From the NCBI RefSeq assembly GCF_013341275.1, contig NZ_CP054476.1, forward strand, positions 1,935,501 to 1,999,500: a stretch of 64,000 bases of DNA, written 5' to 3'. The position numbers were made by a program, and so were the translations under genes. The DNA is from Methyloligella sp. GL2. GTDB taxonomy: Bacteria > Pseudomonadota > Alphaproteobacteria > Rhizobiales > Methyloligellaceae. Below the pieces are notes generated by a model. It was not told the DNA's origin, ran no database searches, and worked only from the letters and a program-made list of their open reading frames with translations. Positions 20,411 to 29,377 of the stretch are shown here, piece by piece; within the stretch, counting starts at the first letter, position 1; the number at the start of each line of letters is the position of its first letter.

Positions 20411-21307
20411 ATGAAAATCGGTTTTGTCGGCCTCGGCGCGATGGGAAGCGCCATGGCCCCGCATCTTCTTTCCCTGGCCTCGCCCTTGAGCGTGCATAAC
20501 CGCACCAAGGCGAAGGCCGATTTCCTGATCGCGCAAGGTGCCGAATTCGCGCCCACGCCGGGTGACGCGGCGCGCGGCGATATCGTGGTGTCCATGCTCT
20601 CCAACGACGCGGCGGTGGAAGCTGTGGTGTTCGGCGAGGACGGGATCCTGGCCGCCCTGCCCCAAGGTGCGCTGCATATCTCCATGAGCACGATCAGCAT
20701 GGCGCTGGCCGAGAAATTGGCCGAGGCGCATAAGGCGGCCGGCCAGCAATATCTCTCCGCGCCGGTGTTCGGGCGTCCCGATGCCGCCGCGGCGGCCAAG
20801 CTGTTCGTTGTCGCCGCCGGCCCGGAGGATGCCTTGGCCAAAGCCCAGCCGGTGTTCGACGCGCTGGGTCAGCGCACCTTCCCCTATGGTGCGGAGGCCG
20901 AGAAGGCCAATCTGGTGAAGCTCAGCGGCAATTTCCTGATCACCGCGGTGATCCAATCGCTCAGCGAAGCGATCACGCTCGCCTCCAAGGCGGGCATCGA
21001 TAAGCGGCAATATCTGGACATGCTGACCGAAACCCTGTTCACCGCGCCGGTCTACAAGACCTATGGCAATATGATCATCGAGGGGCGCTATGAGCCTCCG
21101 GGCTTTACTGCAACGCTCGGCCGCAAGGATCTCGGGCTGGTGCTGGATGCGGCAGAATCCCTGCAAGTTCCGATGTCGACAGCAAGCCTGATCGCCGACC
21201 GTTTCCTGACCTTGATGGCGACCGGCGATGGCGATCTGGACTGGGCCGCGTTGGGGCTTCTGGTCGCCCGCAATGCCGGCGAAGCGCCTGCGAGCGGCGG
21301 TCAATGA
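20411..21307 (+). CDS. NAD(P)-dependent oxidoreductase, 3-hydroxyisobutyrate dehydrogenase family
   Basis: A 298-residue beta-hydroxyacid dehydrogenase. The N-terminal Rossmann motif is IGFVGLGAMGSAMAPHLL. The substrate loop is YLSAPVFGRPDAAAAAKLFVVAAG, and the catalytic Lys is in ANLVKLSGNFLI. The C-terminal half is all-helical, as expected (GFTATLGRKDLGLVLDAAE). The substrate could be 3-hydroxyisobutyrate or a related acid or imine. ATG 20411 gives the canonical start; a TTG at 20396 would add five residues. The stop overlaps the next gene by 4 nt (ATGA), so it is coupled to the uracil-DNA glycosylase. Confidence 0.8.
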   Translation: MKIGFVGLGAMGSAMAPHLLSLASPLSVHNRTKAKADFLIAQGAEFAPTPGDAARGDIVVSMLSNDAAVEAVVFGEDGILAALPQGALHISMSTISMALAEKLAEAHKAAGQQYLSAPVFGRPDAAAAAKLFVVAAGPEDALAKAQPVFDALGQRTFPYGAEAEKANLVKLSGNFLITAVIQSLSEAITLASKAGIDKRQYLDMLTETLFTAPVYKTYGNMIIEGRYEPPGFTATLGRKDLGLVLDAAESLQVPMSTASLIADRFLTLMATGDGDLDWAALGLLVARNAGEAPASGGQ

Positions 21308-21978
21308 CAGCGGAGCTGGCGGCGGAAACCTATGCCGCATGCGGTGCGGAGCCGCCGCCCGACTGCCGTATCTGTCCGCGGCTGGTGGAATTCCGCGAGG
21401 AGAACCGGGCGGCCCATCCCAACTGGTTCAATCATGCGGTTCCTTCATTCGGGCCGGACGATGCGCGGCTGCTGATCGTCGGGCTGGCGCCCGGGCTGAA
21501 GGGCGCGAACCGCACCGGGTTTCCGTTCATGGGGGATTTCGCCGGCGATCTGCTCTATTCGACCTTGCTGAAATTCGGCCTCGCCACGGGCCGTCACGCG
21601 CCAGAGACGCCGCAAGCCCTGAGGCTGGTCGATTGCATGATCACCAATGCGGTGCGCTGCGTGCCGCCGGCCAACAAGCCGACGCCGAAAGAGATCAGCG
21701 CCTGCCGGCCCTTCCTCGTCGAACGCATCGCAAGCCTGCCGAAGCTGATCGCGATCCTGGCGCTGGGGCGCATCGCCCATGACAGCACGCTGCGGGCCTT
21801 CGGGCTGAAGCTGAAGGATTATCCGTTCGGCCATGGGGCAAGCCACGCCCTGCCCGGCGGGCTCCACTTCTTCGACAGCTATCACTGCTCCCGCTACAAC
21901 ACGAATACCGGCGTGTTGACCGAAGAGATGTTCGAATCCGTCTTCGCTTCGATCCGCGAAACGCTTCGGGGAAGCTAG
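21304..21978 (+). CDS. Uracil-DNA glycosylase, family 5 (UdgB) type
   Basis: A 224-residue UDG-superfamily protein that excises uracil or other deaminated bases. Two motifs support family 5: the N-terminal GLAPGLKGANRTGFPFMGDFAG (motif 1, with no catalytic Asp at the usual position) and the C-terminal FFDSYHCSRYNTNTG (motif 3, usually HPS in relatives, here HCS). A possible Fe-S-related Cys cluster, CRICPRLVEFRE, is at residues about 21-32, with further Cys downstream (DCMITNAVRCVPP and SACRPF). Its start overlaps the oxidoreductase by 4 nt and its end overlaps the convergent peroxiredoxin-like gene by 4 nt. Confidence 0.85.
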   Translation: MTAELAAETYAACGAEPPPDCRICPRLVEFREENRAAHPNWFNHAVPSFGPDDARLLIVGLAPGLKGANRTGFPFMGDFAGDLLYSTLLKFGLATGRHAPETPQALRLVDCMITNAVRCVPPANKPTPKEISACRPFLVERIASLPKLIAILALGRIAHDSTLRAFGLKLKDYPFGHGASHALPGGLHFFDSYHCSRYNTNTGVLTEEMFESVFASIRETLRGS

Positions 21979-22463
21979 GCTTCGAGCTTGGCGAGCAGCT
22001 CTGCCGCGTGGGCGCCGGGATCTCGGATCTTGTCGAACACGCGGGCGACCGCGCCGTTTTCGATCAGCAAGGTGACGCGGGTCAGATAGGTCTCGCCGCC
22101 GGTCTCGAATGTCTCGAGGCGAAGCGCCGGCCAGACCCGATCCTCCACATCGCTCAGTATTGGAAACGGCAGGCCGAGCCGCGTGACCAGCTCCTGCTGA
22201 TAGCCGGTGGCCTGGCGGCTGAGCGCCAGAAGCGCGATGCCCCGGGCGGCGAATTGCACGGCGAGATCGCGAAACGCCTCCAGCTCCGGGGTGGAGCCAT
22301 GGGCGCCGGGAATGTCGTCCCAATTGGGCGGGTTGGGCGCGCCCGGCTGTCCGGTCCAGGGATAGACGATCAGCAGCACCTTTCCCGGCAAGGCGCCAAG
22401 ATCGATGTCGCGCCCGTCGGTGGACGGCAGGGCGACGTCCGGCAGAGTCATCCCCGGCTGCAT
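21975..22463 (-). CDS. Peroxiredoxin-like (AhpC/TSA fold) protein lacking cysteine
   Basis: A 162-residue thioredoxin-fold protein with AhpC/TSA features: QPGMTLPDVALPSTDGRDIDLG, KVLLIVYPWTGQPGAPNPP, STPELEAFRDLAVQFAARGIALLALSRQ and LPFPILSDVEDRV. In BCP/PrxQ enzymes the peroxidatic Cys sits in a TPGC motif. Here the matching place reads IPGAHGSTPELEAF, and there is no Cys anywhere in the chain. Thiol peroxidase activity is therefore doubtful. ATG 22463 is preceded by GGTGAAG, 4 nt after the smpB stop; ATG 22451 is an alternative. Confidence 0.75.
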   Translation of the reverse strand: MQPGMTLPDVALPSTDGRDIDLGALPGKVLLIVYPWTGQPGAPNPPNWDDIPGAHGSTPELEAFRDLAVQFAARGIALLALSRQATGYQQELVTRLGLPFPILSDVEDRVWPALRLETFETGGETYLTRVTLLIENGAVARVFDKIRDPGAHAAELLAKLEA

Positions 22464-22467
22464 GTCT

Positions 22468-22938
22468 TCACCCGCGCTCACGCATGATGCGGGCCTTCTG
22501 GCGGTCCCAATCGCGCTTCTTCTCGGTCTCGCGCTTGTCGTGCAGCTTCTTACCCTTGCCGACGCCGAGCTCCACCTTGGCCACGCCGCGATCGTTGAAA
22601 TAGAGCCGCAAGGGAATGACGGTGATGCCCTCGCGCTGGATGGCGCCGGAGAGCCGGTCCATCTCCTTCTTGTGCAGCAAGAGCTTGCGCCGCCGGCGCG
22701 GGTCGTGATTGTCCCGCCCGGCCTGCACGTATTCGGGGATATGGGCGTTGATGAGATACATCTCGCCGTCTTCCGCCGAAGCGTAAGATTCGGCAATATT
22801 CGCCTTCCCCGTGCGCAAGGACTTCACCTCGGACCCGGCTAGGACGATCCCCGCCTCGAGCTTGTCGCCGATCTCGTAGTTGAAGCGGGCCTTACGGTTC
22901 TCGGCGATGGTTTTGCCGGTCCCGTGCTTTGCGGCCAT
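22468..22938 (-). CDS. smpB: SsrA-binding protein SmpB
   Basis: A 156-residue SmpB, partner of tmRNA in rescuing stalled ribosomes. Typical blocks are [71 protein letters not shown] and [33 protein letters not shown], with the basic C-terminal tail [15 protein letters not shown]. It lies 18 nt after dapA on the same strand. The tmRNA gene itself is not in this window. Confidence 0.96.
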   Translation of the reverse strand: MAAKHGTGKTIAENRKARFNYEIGDKLEAGIVLAGSEVKSLRTGKANIAESYASAEDGEMYLINAHIPEYVQAGRDNHDPRRRRKLLLHKKEMDRLSGAIQREGITVIPLRLYFNDRGVAKVELGVGKGKKLHDKRETEKKRDWDRQKARIMRERG

Positions 22939-22956
22939 GACATGTGCCCTTCCCGG

Positions 22957-23841
22957 CTAAAGCAGCCCGGCTTTTTCGAGCGCCGCATCCACGCGCTTCG
23001 CGGTCTCCGGCATGATCGGGGCGAGCGGCAGCCGCGTCTCGCCGCTGCACAGGCCAAGGCGTTCGGCGGCGTATTTCACCGGGCCGGGATTGGATTCGAC
23101 GAACAGCGCCTCGTGCACCGGCAGCAGCCGATCCTGGATTTCCAGCGCCTTCTTGTAATCCCAGTTGAGGCAGGCCTCCTGGAACTCGGCGCAAAGCGCC
23201 GGCGCGATATTGGCGGTGACCGAGATGCAGCCGCGCCCGCCATGGACGTTGAAGGAGAGCGCCGTGGCGTCCTCGCCGGAAAGCTGAATGAAGCCCTCTC
23301 CCATGGCGGCACGCTGCTGGCTGACCCGGGCGAGATTGGCGGTCGCGTCCTTCACCCCGACGATATTGGGCAGCTCGGCGAGCCGCGCCATGGTCGCCAC
23401 CGACATGTCAATCACGCTGCGCGGCGGGATGTTGTAGATGATAATCGGCAGATCGACGGCATCGTTGATCGCCTTGAAATGCAGATACAGCCCTTCCTGG
23501 GTCGGCTTGTTGTAGTAGGGCGTAACCACGAGCGCGCCGTCTGCGCCGGCGGATTTGGCGTGTTTGGTCAGACGGATCGCTTCGGCCGTGGCGTTGGAGC
23601 CGGTGCCGGCGATGACCGGCACGCGGCCCGCCGCGGCCTCGATACAGGCCTCGATCACCTTGTCGTGCTCGGCATGGGTGAGAGTCGGCGATTCGCCGGT
23701 CGTCCCCACCGGGACCAGCCCGTGGGACCCTTGCGCAATCTGCCACTCGACGAATTTCTGAAACGCGTCGAGATCGAGAGCGCCGTTCTTGAAAGGCGTG
23801 ATCAACGCCGTAAGTGAGCCGCGAAAAGAAGCCGTAGACAC
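22957..23841 (-). CDS. dapA: 4-hydroxy-tetrahydrodipicolinate synthase
   Basis: A 294-residue DapA of lysine/diaminopimelate synthesis, condensing pyruvate with aspartate semialdehyde. The Schiff-base Lys is at about 164 ([11 protein letters not shown]). The catalytic Thr and Tyr are in [10 protein letters not shown] (about 47-48) and [10 protein letters not shown] (about Y136), with [13 protein letters not shown]. The start is GTG 23841 with GGAG 9 nt upstream. It heads a dapA-smpB unit divergent from the lytic transglycosylase gene, an arrangement shared with many Hyphomicrobiales. Confidence 0.95.
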   Translation of the reverse strand: MSTASFRGSLTALITPFKNGALDLDAFQKFVEWQIAQGSHGLVPVGTTGESPTLTHAEHDKVIEACIEAAAGRVPVIAGTGSNATAEAIRLTKHAKSAGADGALVVTPYYNKPTQEGLYLHFKAINDAVDLPIIIYNIPPRSVIDMSVATMARLAELPNIVGVKDATANLARVSQQRAAMGEGFIQLSGEDATALSFNVHGGRGCISVTANIAPALCAEFQEACLNWDYKKALEIQDRLLPVHEALFVESNPGPVKYAAERLGLCSGETRLPLAPIMPETAKRVDAALEKAGLL

Positions 23842-24145
23842 GCGGAGAAACTCCTGAGCTGAACGAGGCGCCGCCTAGGCGCCTTAGGGACCTTGGAAAA
23901 ATACGGCGGACAATAGGGATTTGCGCTCAGGCCAGCAAGCATGACGATACGGCCAAGCGGTCGCATCTCTCCTCGGTTTCCCGCATTCCTTGAAACTGGT
24001 GCGGGGGACACACCATGTTTCCGACGTATTTTGGCACATTGATGGGAACGCCTCGTCGAAAATTGGTAAGGTTGTGGGGGTGTTCCGCTTCCGGTGGCGC
24101 CGGTGTTCCGGTGCTTCGGCCAATGTTCAACAGAGAGACGCAAAG
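23842..24145. other. Intergenic region between dapA and the lytic transglycosylase gene
   Basis: About 300 nt between divergent genes. It should hold both promoters. I see no confident promoter boxes, palindromes or small genes; open frames across it have no ribosome-binding site or recognisable product. Confidence 0.6.
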
Positions 24146-26350
24146 ATGAAACGCAGCGGCGTGTCCGCTTTCTTTGTGCTTGCTGCCGGGCTTGCGGCGG
24201 CCCTGCCCGGCACCGACGTCCTCGCCGGCAGCATCGGCATGCCGGAGCGGAACCCGACTCTGCTCGCCCCGCCGGACGTGATTCCCGAGAAGAAGAAGCC
24301 GGAGCCCGAAGAGCCCTCTCCGGTGCCGGGGATGGATTTTTCGAAGATCCTGAAACCGATCCTCGAATACAAGCTCAGCGATTCCGACAAGGCCCATTTG
24401 GGCGAGGTCGTGCGCAGCGCCTATGCCGGAAACGGCAGCGAGGCGGCGAAGGCGATCGAGCGCATCCAGGACCCGGCGGCGAAGAAGCTCGCCACCTGGT
24501 ACGCCTATAAGAGCGATAACGCGGCCGCCAGTGCCCAGACCATTGAGCGCTTCCGGCTGGAAAATCCGCTTTGGCCCTCGCGCGACGATCTGCGGGAAGA
24601 GGCCGAGGCGCGGCTGTTTTTCGGCGAGGCGCGGGCGGATGAGATCGAAGCCTTCTTCCAAGTGAGCCCGCCGGAAACAGGCGCCGGCAAGGCGGCCCTG
24701 GCGGAAGCCTATCTTTCGGAAGGAAACAAGGACGAGGCGCAGAAGCTGATCGTGTCCGCCTGGCGTCAGCACCGCATGAGCGAGCGCGCCGAGAAGAAGA
24801 TCCTCGAAGATTTCGACGGCATGCTGAGCGAGGCCGACCATCAGGCGCGCGTCGACATGCTGCTCTACCCGGACAAGAACAGCCTTCTTGGCGATGCGGA
24901 GCGGACCGCCAAGCTGCTGCCCGAGAAAAAGCAGAAGGTGATCGAAGCGCGCATCGCCGTGGTGAAGCGCAGCTCCAATGCCGGCAAGCTGCTGGAGGCT
25001 CTGCCGAAGGATGGCCAGGACGGCGATGTCGGGCTACTGTTCAACCGCATCCAGTATCTCCGCCGCAACGACAAGGAGGAGGAAGCCTGGACGCTTCTGC
25101 TCTCCGCCCCGCAGGATCCCGCCAAGCTCATCGACATGGAGGAGTGGTGGATCGAGCGGCGGATCAATTGCCGCGCCGCGCTGCAGGCTCATAACTACGA
25201 GGCGGCCTATCGTATCGCCGCCGAGCACGGGCCGCTCGAAGGCGAGGATTTCGACGAGGCCGAATTCATGGCCGGGTGGATCGCGCTGCGCTTCCGCAAA
25301 GATCCGAAGACCGCGCTGACCCATTTCGTGGCGCTGAAGCGGGCCGCCGACGATTCCAACAGCATGTCGCGGGCCGAATACTGGCTCGGCCGCACGGCCG
25401 AAGCGCTGGGCGACCGCAACACGGCGATCATCCATTACGCGGCGGCGGCGCGCTTTCCGCAGCATTATTACGGGCAGCTCGGCCGCCAGGCGCTGGATGC
25501 CAAGCCGGCGCGTCTTGCGGTGACCGGCACGCCGCGGCCCTCCGAAGCCGATATTCAGCGCTTCTTGCAGCGGGATTCGGTGCGGGCGATCGGGGTGGCG
25601 ATGGCGGCGGATTCCGATTACCTGGCGCCGCTGTTCTACATCTCGCTGGCGCGCACGCTGAACAGCCCCGAAGAGGTGGTGCTGCTGGCCGAGCTGGCGA
25701 AACGCTGCGACCACCGGCAGATGAGCATTCGCCTCGCCAAGATCGCCTTCAACCGGGATATGCCGGTCGGCGATTACGCCCTGCCCGTCGGCATGCTGCC
25801 GGATTTCGTGCGCCTTGCCGACAAGGTGGATGTCGCGCTGGTGCATGCGCTCTCCCGCCAGGAGAGCGAGTTCAATGCCGAGGCGAAGAGCCCCGCCGGC
25901 GCCCGCGGTCTGATGCAGCTGATGCCGTCCACGGCGAAGCTTATCGCGCGCCAGTTCAAGGTGAAGTACAGCCTGGCGAGCCTCACCAACGCCGCCTACA
26001 ACGTGCAGCTCGGCGAGGCCCATCTCGGCGATCTGATCAACAATTACGACGGCTCCTACTTCATGGCGCTGGTCGCTTACAACGCCGGGCCCGGCCGAGT
26101 GCGCGACTGGGTGGAGGCATATGGCGATCCGCGTGATCCCAATGTCGATCCGGTCGATTGGGTGGAGAGCATCCCCTATACCGAGACCCGCAACTACGTG
26201 ATCAAGATCATGGAGAGCCTGCAGCTCTACCGCTCGCGCCTGCATGGCGAGGACGGCGCCTTGCAGCTTTGGCAGGACCTCAATCGCGGCAAGCGCGACG
26301 AGGCGGAAGAGGCCGAGGCCATGCTGTGGGTAGAGGCCGATTCCAACTAG
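24146..26350 (+). CDS. slt: Soluble lytic murein transglycosylase
   Basis: A 734-residue periplasmic enzyme that cleaves the MurNAc-GlcNAc bond to form 1,6-anhydro products. Residues 1-27 are a signal peptide (DVLAG/S). A long superhelical TPR-like region follows (about 90-560). The C-terminal SLT domain has the catalytic Glu in HALSRQESEFNAEAKSPAGARGLMQLMPSTA, then YNVQLGEAHLGDL and MALVAYNAGPGRVRDW. The architecture matches Slt70. ATG 24146 is chosen for the signal peptide and GAGAGA upstream, although the frame is open from 23990. The gene pair dapA/slt is conserved in related genomes. Confidence 0.93.
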   Translation: MKRSGVSAFFVLAAGLAAALPGTDVLAGSIGMPERNPTLLAPPDVIPEKKKPEPEEPSPVPGMDFSKILKPILEYKLSDSDKAHLGEVVRSAYAGNGSEAAKAIERIQDPAAKKLATWYAYKSDNAAASAQTIERFRLENPLWPSRDDLREEAEARLFFGEARADEIEAFFQVSPPETGAGKAALAEAYLSEGNKDEAQKLIVSAWRQHRMSERAEKKILEDFDGMLSEADHQARVDMLLYPDKNSLLGDAERTAKLLPEKKQKVIEARIAVVKRSSNAGKLLEALPKDGQDGDVGLLFNRIQYLRRNDKEEEAWTLLLSAPQDPAKLIDMEEWWIERRINCRAALQAHNYEAAYRIAAEHGPLEGEDFDEAEFMAGWIALRFRKDPKTALTHFVALKRAADDSNSMSRAEYWLGRTAEALGDRNTAIIHYAAAARFPQHYYGQLGRQALDAKPARLAVTGTPRPSEADIQRFLQRDSVRAIGVAMAADSDYLAPLFYISLARTLNSPEEVVLLAELAKRCDHRQMSIRLAKIAFNRDMPVGDYALPVGMLPDFVRLADKVDVALVHALSRQESEFNAEAKSPAGARGLMQLMPSTAKLIARQFKVKYSLASLTNAAYNVQLGEAHLGDLINNYDGSYFMALVAYNAGPGRVRDWVEAYGDPRDPNVDPVDWVESIPYTETRNYVIKIMESLQLYRSRLHGEDGALQLWQDLNRGKRDEAEEAEAMLWVEADSN

Positions 26351-26472
26351 CCGATCACCGGCGCTTCACGTTTCTCCGCTAACAGCTGTTTCCTCGCGAC
26401 CAAAGCGTGGCAAAGTGGATGCGTGTGTTTTCCGCTTCGCTCCTTTCGCAACAGGACCTGTGCGAGTTTCCG

Positions 26473-27405
26473 ATGTTCTCTTTCCGCAAACGATCAGAGC
26501 CTGCTCCGGTGCCGAAGCCGACCGTCGAGATCGACGGCTATGAAGAGATCTTCTACCGCTCCAACGACGATCTGCAGCTTTATGCGCGGGTCTATCCAGC
26601 GGCCGGCGCCGAGAAGGGGCGCCCTGCCCTTTGCCTTCCCGGGCTGACGCGGAATTCGCGCGACTTCCACGATCTGGCGATGTTCCTCTCGCAGCATCCG
26701 GAGCATCCGCGCGACGTCTATGCCGTGGATTACCGCGGACGCGGCCTGTCGGACCGCGATTCCGATTGGGAGAACTACAGCCTGCTCGTCGAGGCGAATG
26801 ACGTGCTCGATCTGATGGCCATTGCCGGGTTGCATAAGGCGGCGATCGTCGGCACCTCGCGCGGCGGGCTGATCGCTATGACCTTGGCCTGCATCCGCCC
26901 CGCCGCCATCGGCGTGGTGGTGCTTAACGATATCGGGCCGGTGATCGAGACCCGCGGGCTCGCCCGCATTGCCAGCTATGTCGGCAAGATGCCGCTACCG
27001 GAGAGCTGGGACGATGCCGCCGAGATGATGCGGGAGGTGAACCAGAAGGCGTTCTCCGCCATTGGCGATGCGCAATGGATGGAGGTCGCTCGCGCCGCCT
27101 TCAACGAGAAGGACGGCAAGCCGGCGCCCGGATACGACCCGGCACTGGAGAAGGATTTCGAGGCGCTGGATCTCAGCCAGCCCGTGCCGCCGCTATGGAA
27201 CCAGTTCACGGCGCTGACGCCCTTCCCGGCTTTGGTGCTGCGCGGCCAGAACTCCGATCTTCTGTCGGAGGAGACGGTGGCCGAAATGGCCAGCCGTCAT
27301 CCGAACCTAAATCACGTCACCATCCCCGGCGAAGGGCATGCGCCGCTTTTGAAGGACCAGGAGTCGGTCGAGGCCGTCTCCCAATTCCTGATCGCCAACG
27401 ACTAG
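26473..27405 (+). CDS. Alpha/beta hydrolase
   Basis: A 310-residue alpha/beta-hydrolase. The nucleophile elbow is VGTSRGG (about residue 140), the oxyanion segment is LCLPGLTRNSRDFHDL, the motif VYAVDYRGRGLSDR lies after strand 4, a late acidic residue is in LVLRGQNSDLL, and the His is in IPGEGHAPLL. The substrate is not evident. The start at ATG 26473 is the best of several: GTG 26407 is possible but adds a stretch without similarity. It lies 122 nt downstream of slt on the same strand. Confidence 0.8.
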   Translation: MFSFRKRSEPAPVPKPTVEIDGYEEIFYRSNDDLQLYARVYPAAGAEKGRPALCLPGLTRNSRDFHDLAMFLSQHPEHPRDVYAVDYRGRGLSDRDSDWENYSLLVEANDVLDLMAIAGLHKAAIVGTSRGGLIAMTLACIRPAAIGVVVLNDIGPVIETRGLARIASYVGKMPLPESWDDAAEMMREVNQKAFSAIGDAQWMEVARAAFNEKDGKPAPGYDPALEKDFEALDLSQPVPPLWNQFTALTPFPALVLRGQNSDLLSEETVAEMASRHPNLNHVTIPGEGHAPLLKDQESVEAVSQFLIAND

Positions 27406-27416
27406 GCTTTGGCAGC

Positions 27417-28190
27417 CTAGCTCTCTTCCGGGGTGTTGCTTTCCGGCGTGGTCTTGCTGGCCGCAGTGCTGCGGCTACGGCTCGACGTGGTGCGCCGCCG
27501 TGTGGTGCCCGACTTCGCGGTCGTCGATTTGGCAGCAGTTTTGGCCGTGCCGCGCTTTGCCGCCGTGGTCTTTGTTGTCGTGGTCTTGGTTGCCGTCGAC
27601 TTCGTTGCGGTGGATTTGGCTGCCGGCTTCCGCGTAACAGGTTTGGCCGCCGGCTTCGCGGCGGTTTTTGCGGCTGCCGTGGATTTGGCCGCTGCCGGTT
27701 TCGCGGCGGCGGTCTTGGTGTCCGCGGCTTTGCTGGTGGTGGATTTGGCAGCGGTTTTCCGGGCGGTGGTTTTGCGCGCTGCCGGTTTCTTTGCAGCGGG
27801 CTTCTTTGCAGCGGGCTTCTTGGCAGCAGGTGTCTTGGCCGCCGGCTTTTTCGCCGCTGCAGGTTTGGCGGTGGCGGATTTCGTCGCCGTGCTTCGCGCG
27901 GTGCGCGGCTTCGCTGCCGGTTTCGGCGCTTCCGCCGCGGCCGTGCTTGCAGGCGTCTCGGTCTTCTCCGGCGCAGCAACGCTTTCAGCCTTCACGGCGC
28001 TCACCGCAGCTTGCGCCGGTGCGGTTTCCGTCTTGGTGGCAGTTGCTGCCGTGCTCGCAGCGGTGGTGGTGGTCTTATCGCCGCCGATCGGGCCGCGCTT
28101 TCGCTGCTGCCGGGCATAGAGCCAGCTGACGAAAACCAAGGCCACGATTCCAGCCGCCAGAATCAATGTGGTCGTAGAAAGATCGCTCAT
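27417..28190 (-). CDS. Membrane-anchored histone H1-like Ala/Lys/Thr/Pro-rich protein
   Basis: A 257-residue protein. Residues 6-25 are a hydrophobic helix (TTTLILAAGIVALVFVSWLY) followed by basic residues (ARQQRKRG). Almost all the rest is low-complexity Ala, Lys, Thr and Pro, with a core of PAAKK/PAAKT repeats (about residues 108-140) and TATKST-type repeats near 190-215, ending in an Arg/Ser-rich stretch and an acidic tail (PESNTPEES). The repeats resemble H1-like nucleoid proteins. With an N-terminal anchor, the basic tail would face the cytoplasm if the topology is N-out/C-in, or the periplasm if reversed. No function can be assigned. Repeat length is likely to vary between strains. Confidence 0.7.
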   Translation of the reverse strand: MSDLSTTTLILAAGIVALVFVSWLYARQQRKRGPIGGDKTTTTAASTAATATKTETAPAQAAVSAVKAESVAAPEKTETPASTAAAEAPKPAAKPRTARSTATKSATAKPAAAKKPAAKTPAAKKPAAKKPAAKKPAARKTTARKTAAKSTTSKAADTKTAAAKPAAAKSTAAAKTAAKPAAKPVTRKPAAKSTATKSTATKTTTTKTTAAKRGTAKTAAKSTTAKSGTTRRRTTSSRSRSTAASKTTPESNTPEES

Positions 28191-28309
28191 GAGCTTCCAT
28201 TCATTCTTTGAGTTATGCGTGTGTGAGGAGCGGCTCCCCCGCCGCTTGGACAGCTATTCAGTTGTATATTGCAGCAGTATTGCAAGCGCGCAGGCCCGCG
28301 CTTGGCCGA

Positions 28310-29377
28310 CTAACGCCCCCCGTTCCCGCCGAAGGACGGCAGAACGCGATCCAGGGCGAGACCTTCAGTGTCGGCAATCTCTTTTATGCGGGGAAGAATC
28401 GTGTTGGCAACGTCCCCTTGCGTCCCGGCTTCTTTCCACCGGATCGTCTCGGAGGAGTGGAACACCGAGGGCAGATCCTTACGCAGCTGGAAGGAGAGCT
28501 CAGTCGCCGTGCTGCGGTCGGGCGCCATACCGTCGATGGTCAGCTCCGAGCCGGACAAGGTGACCTTGCCCTCATTGAGCCGGCTGAGCGCCGCGATCGC
28601 GGCGAGTGCCGCATCGTCCCAGCGCTTCGGCGCGCCGGAGGCGACCATCAGCTTGTCGTTCAAGGTGGCGCCGCCGAAGGCGGCCTCGGCGAAATCCAGA
28701 ATGCGCTTATGCATCTCCTCGCTCGGCACATTGCCGGCAAAGGTGAGGATGTTCGCTTCCAGCGCGGCGGAGAAGACGAAGGGATCGGCAACCGGGGCTT
28801 TGACCTTGCTACCCTGAATGCTGAGGCCGGTCGGGAACGGTCCGGTCAGCGCCTGGCGGAGCTGCTTATAGTCTTCGGCGCTCTTGGCCGCGCCATCGAC
28901 CTGAAAACCGCTATCGGTGAGCCGCACGCCGCCGTCGCTCAAATGGGTGAGCTGTTTGAGGGCGAAGCTGACCGCGCCGAGCCATTGCTCCTTCGGCGGG
29001 CCGCCGGCCTTCACCTTCTGCTGGTCCTCGATCTCAAGATCGGCGAAATGCGCTTTGGCCATACCGAGCACCGTGCGCCGGTCCTCTTCGGAGGGCACCG
29101 AACCGCGCAGCTTGATCTTGGCGCCGTCGCGCACCGCGCTCCAGCCATAGGACTGGCTGGCCGCGTCTTTGTCCGAAGCGGCCTTGTTGTCGGCGGCGGA
29201 TTTCGCTTCGTCCGGCGTCTGCTGCTTGGCGTTTTTCTTCTCTTTGGACTCGCTTGCCGCGGCCGCTTCGCCGCTGGCTTGGTCCGCACGGCAAGCATCA
29301 TGCATGCCGGCAAGACCGACCGCGGCCGCCAGCAGCATGGCACCAGCAATGGACAACAGGGTCGGGCGCACCGACAT
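28310..29377 (-). CDS. Periplasmic protein with BON-like repeats
   Basis: A 355-residue protein with an N-terminal signal/anchor (residues about 8-25). A Ser/Ala/Lys-rich linker (about 35-75) follows, then repeats with the BON pattern: GWSAVRDGAKIKLRGSVPSEEDRRTVLGMAK, a second around FSAALEANILTFAGNVPSEEMHKRILDFAEAAF, and intervening degenerate copies (GGVRLTDSGFQVDGAAKSAEDYKQL; KVTLSGSELTIDGMAPDR). BON repeats often precede an OmpA domain in envelope proteins, but here no OmpA domain follows. It may bind membrane surfaces or peptidoglycan partners. The start is ATG 29377 with GGAAG upstream; upstream in-frame codons lack support. Confidence 0.6.
   Translation of the reverse strand: MSVRPTLLSIAGAMLLAAAVGLAGMHDACRADQASGEAAAASESKEKKNAKQQTPDEAKSAADNKAASDKDAASQSYGWSAVRDGAKIKLRGSVPSEEDRRTVLGMAKAHFADLEIEDQQKVKAGGPPKEQWLGAVSFALKQLTHLSDGGVRLTDSGFQVDGAAKSAEDYKQLRQALTGPFPTGLSIQGSKVKAPVADPFVFSAALEANILTFAGNVPSEEMHKRILDFAEAAFGGATLNDKLMVASGAPKRWDDAALAAIAALSRLNEGKVTLSGSELTIDGMAPDRSTATELSFQLRKDLPSVFHSSETIRWKEAGTQGDVANTILPRIKEIADTEGLALDRVLPSFGGNGGR

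Noticed and set aside
25034..26245. A 403-codon minus-strand open frame inside the lytic transglycosylase gene
   Set aside because: Antisense shadow; the plus-strand enzyme has all catalytic motifs.
27433..28129. Long plus-strand frames opposite the H1-like gene
   Set aside because: They are complements of Ala/Lys/Thr repeats giving artificial Ala/Val-rich frames.
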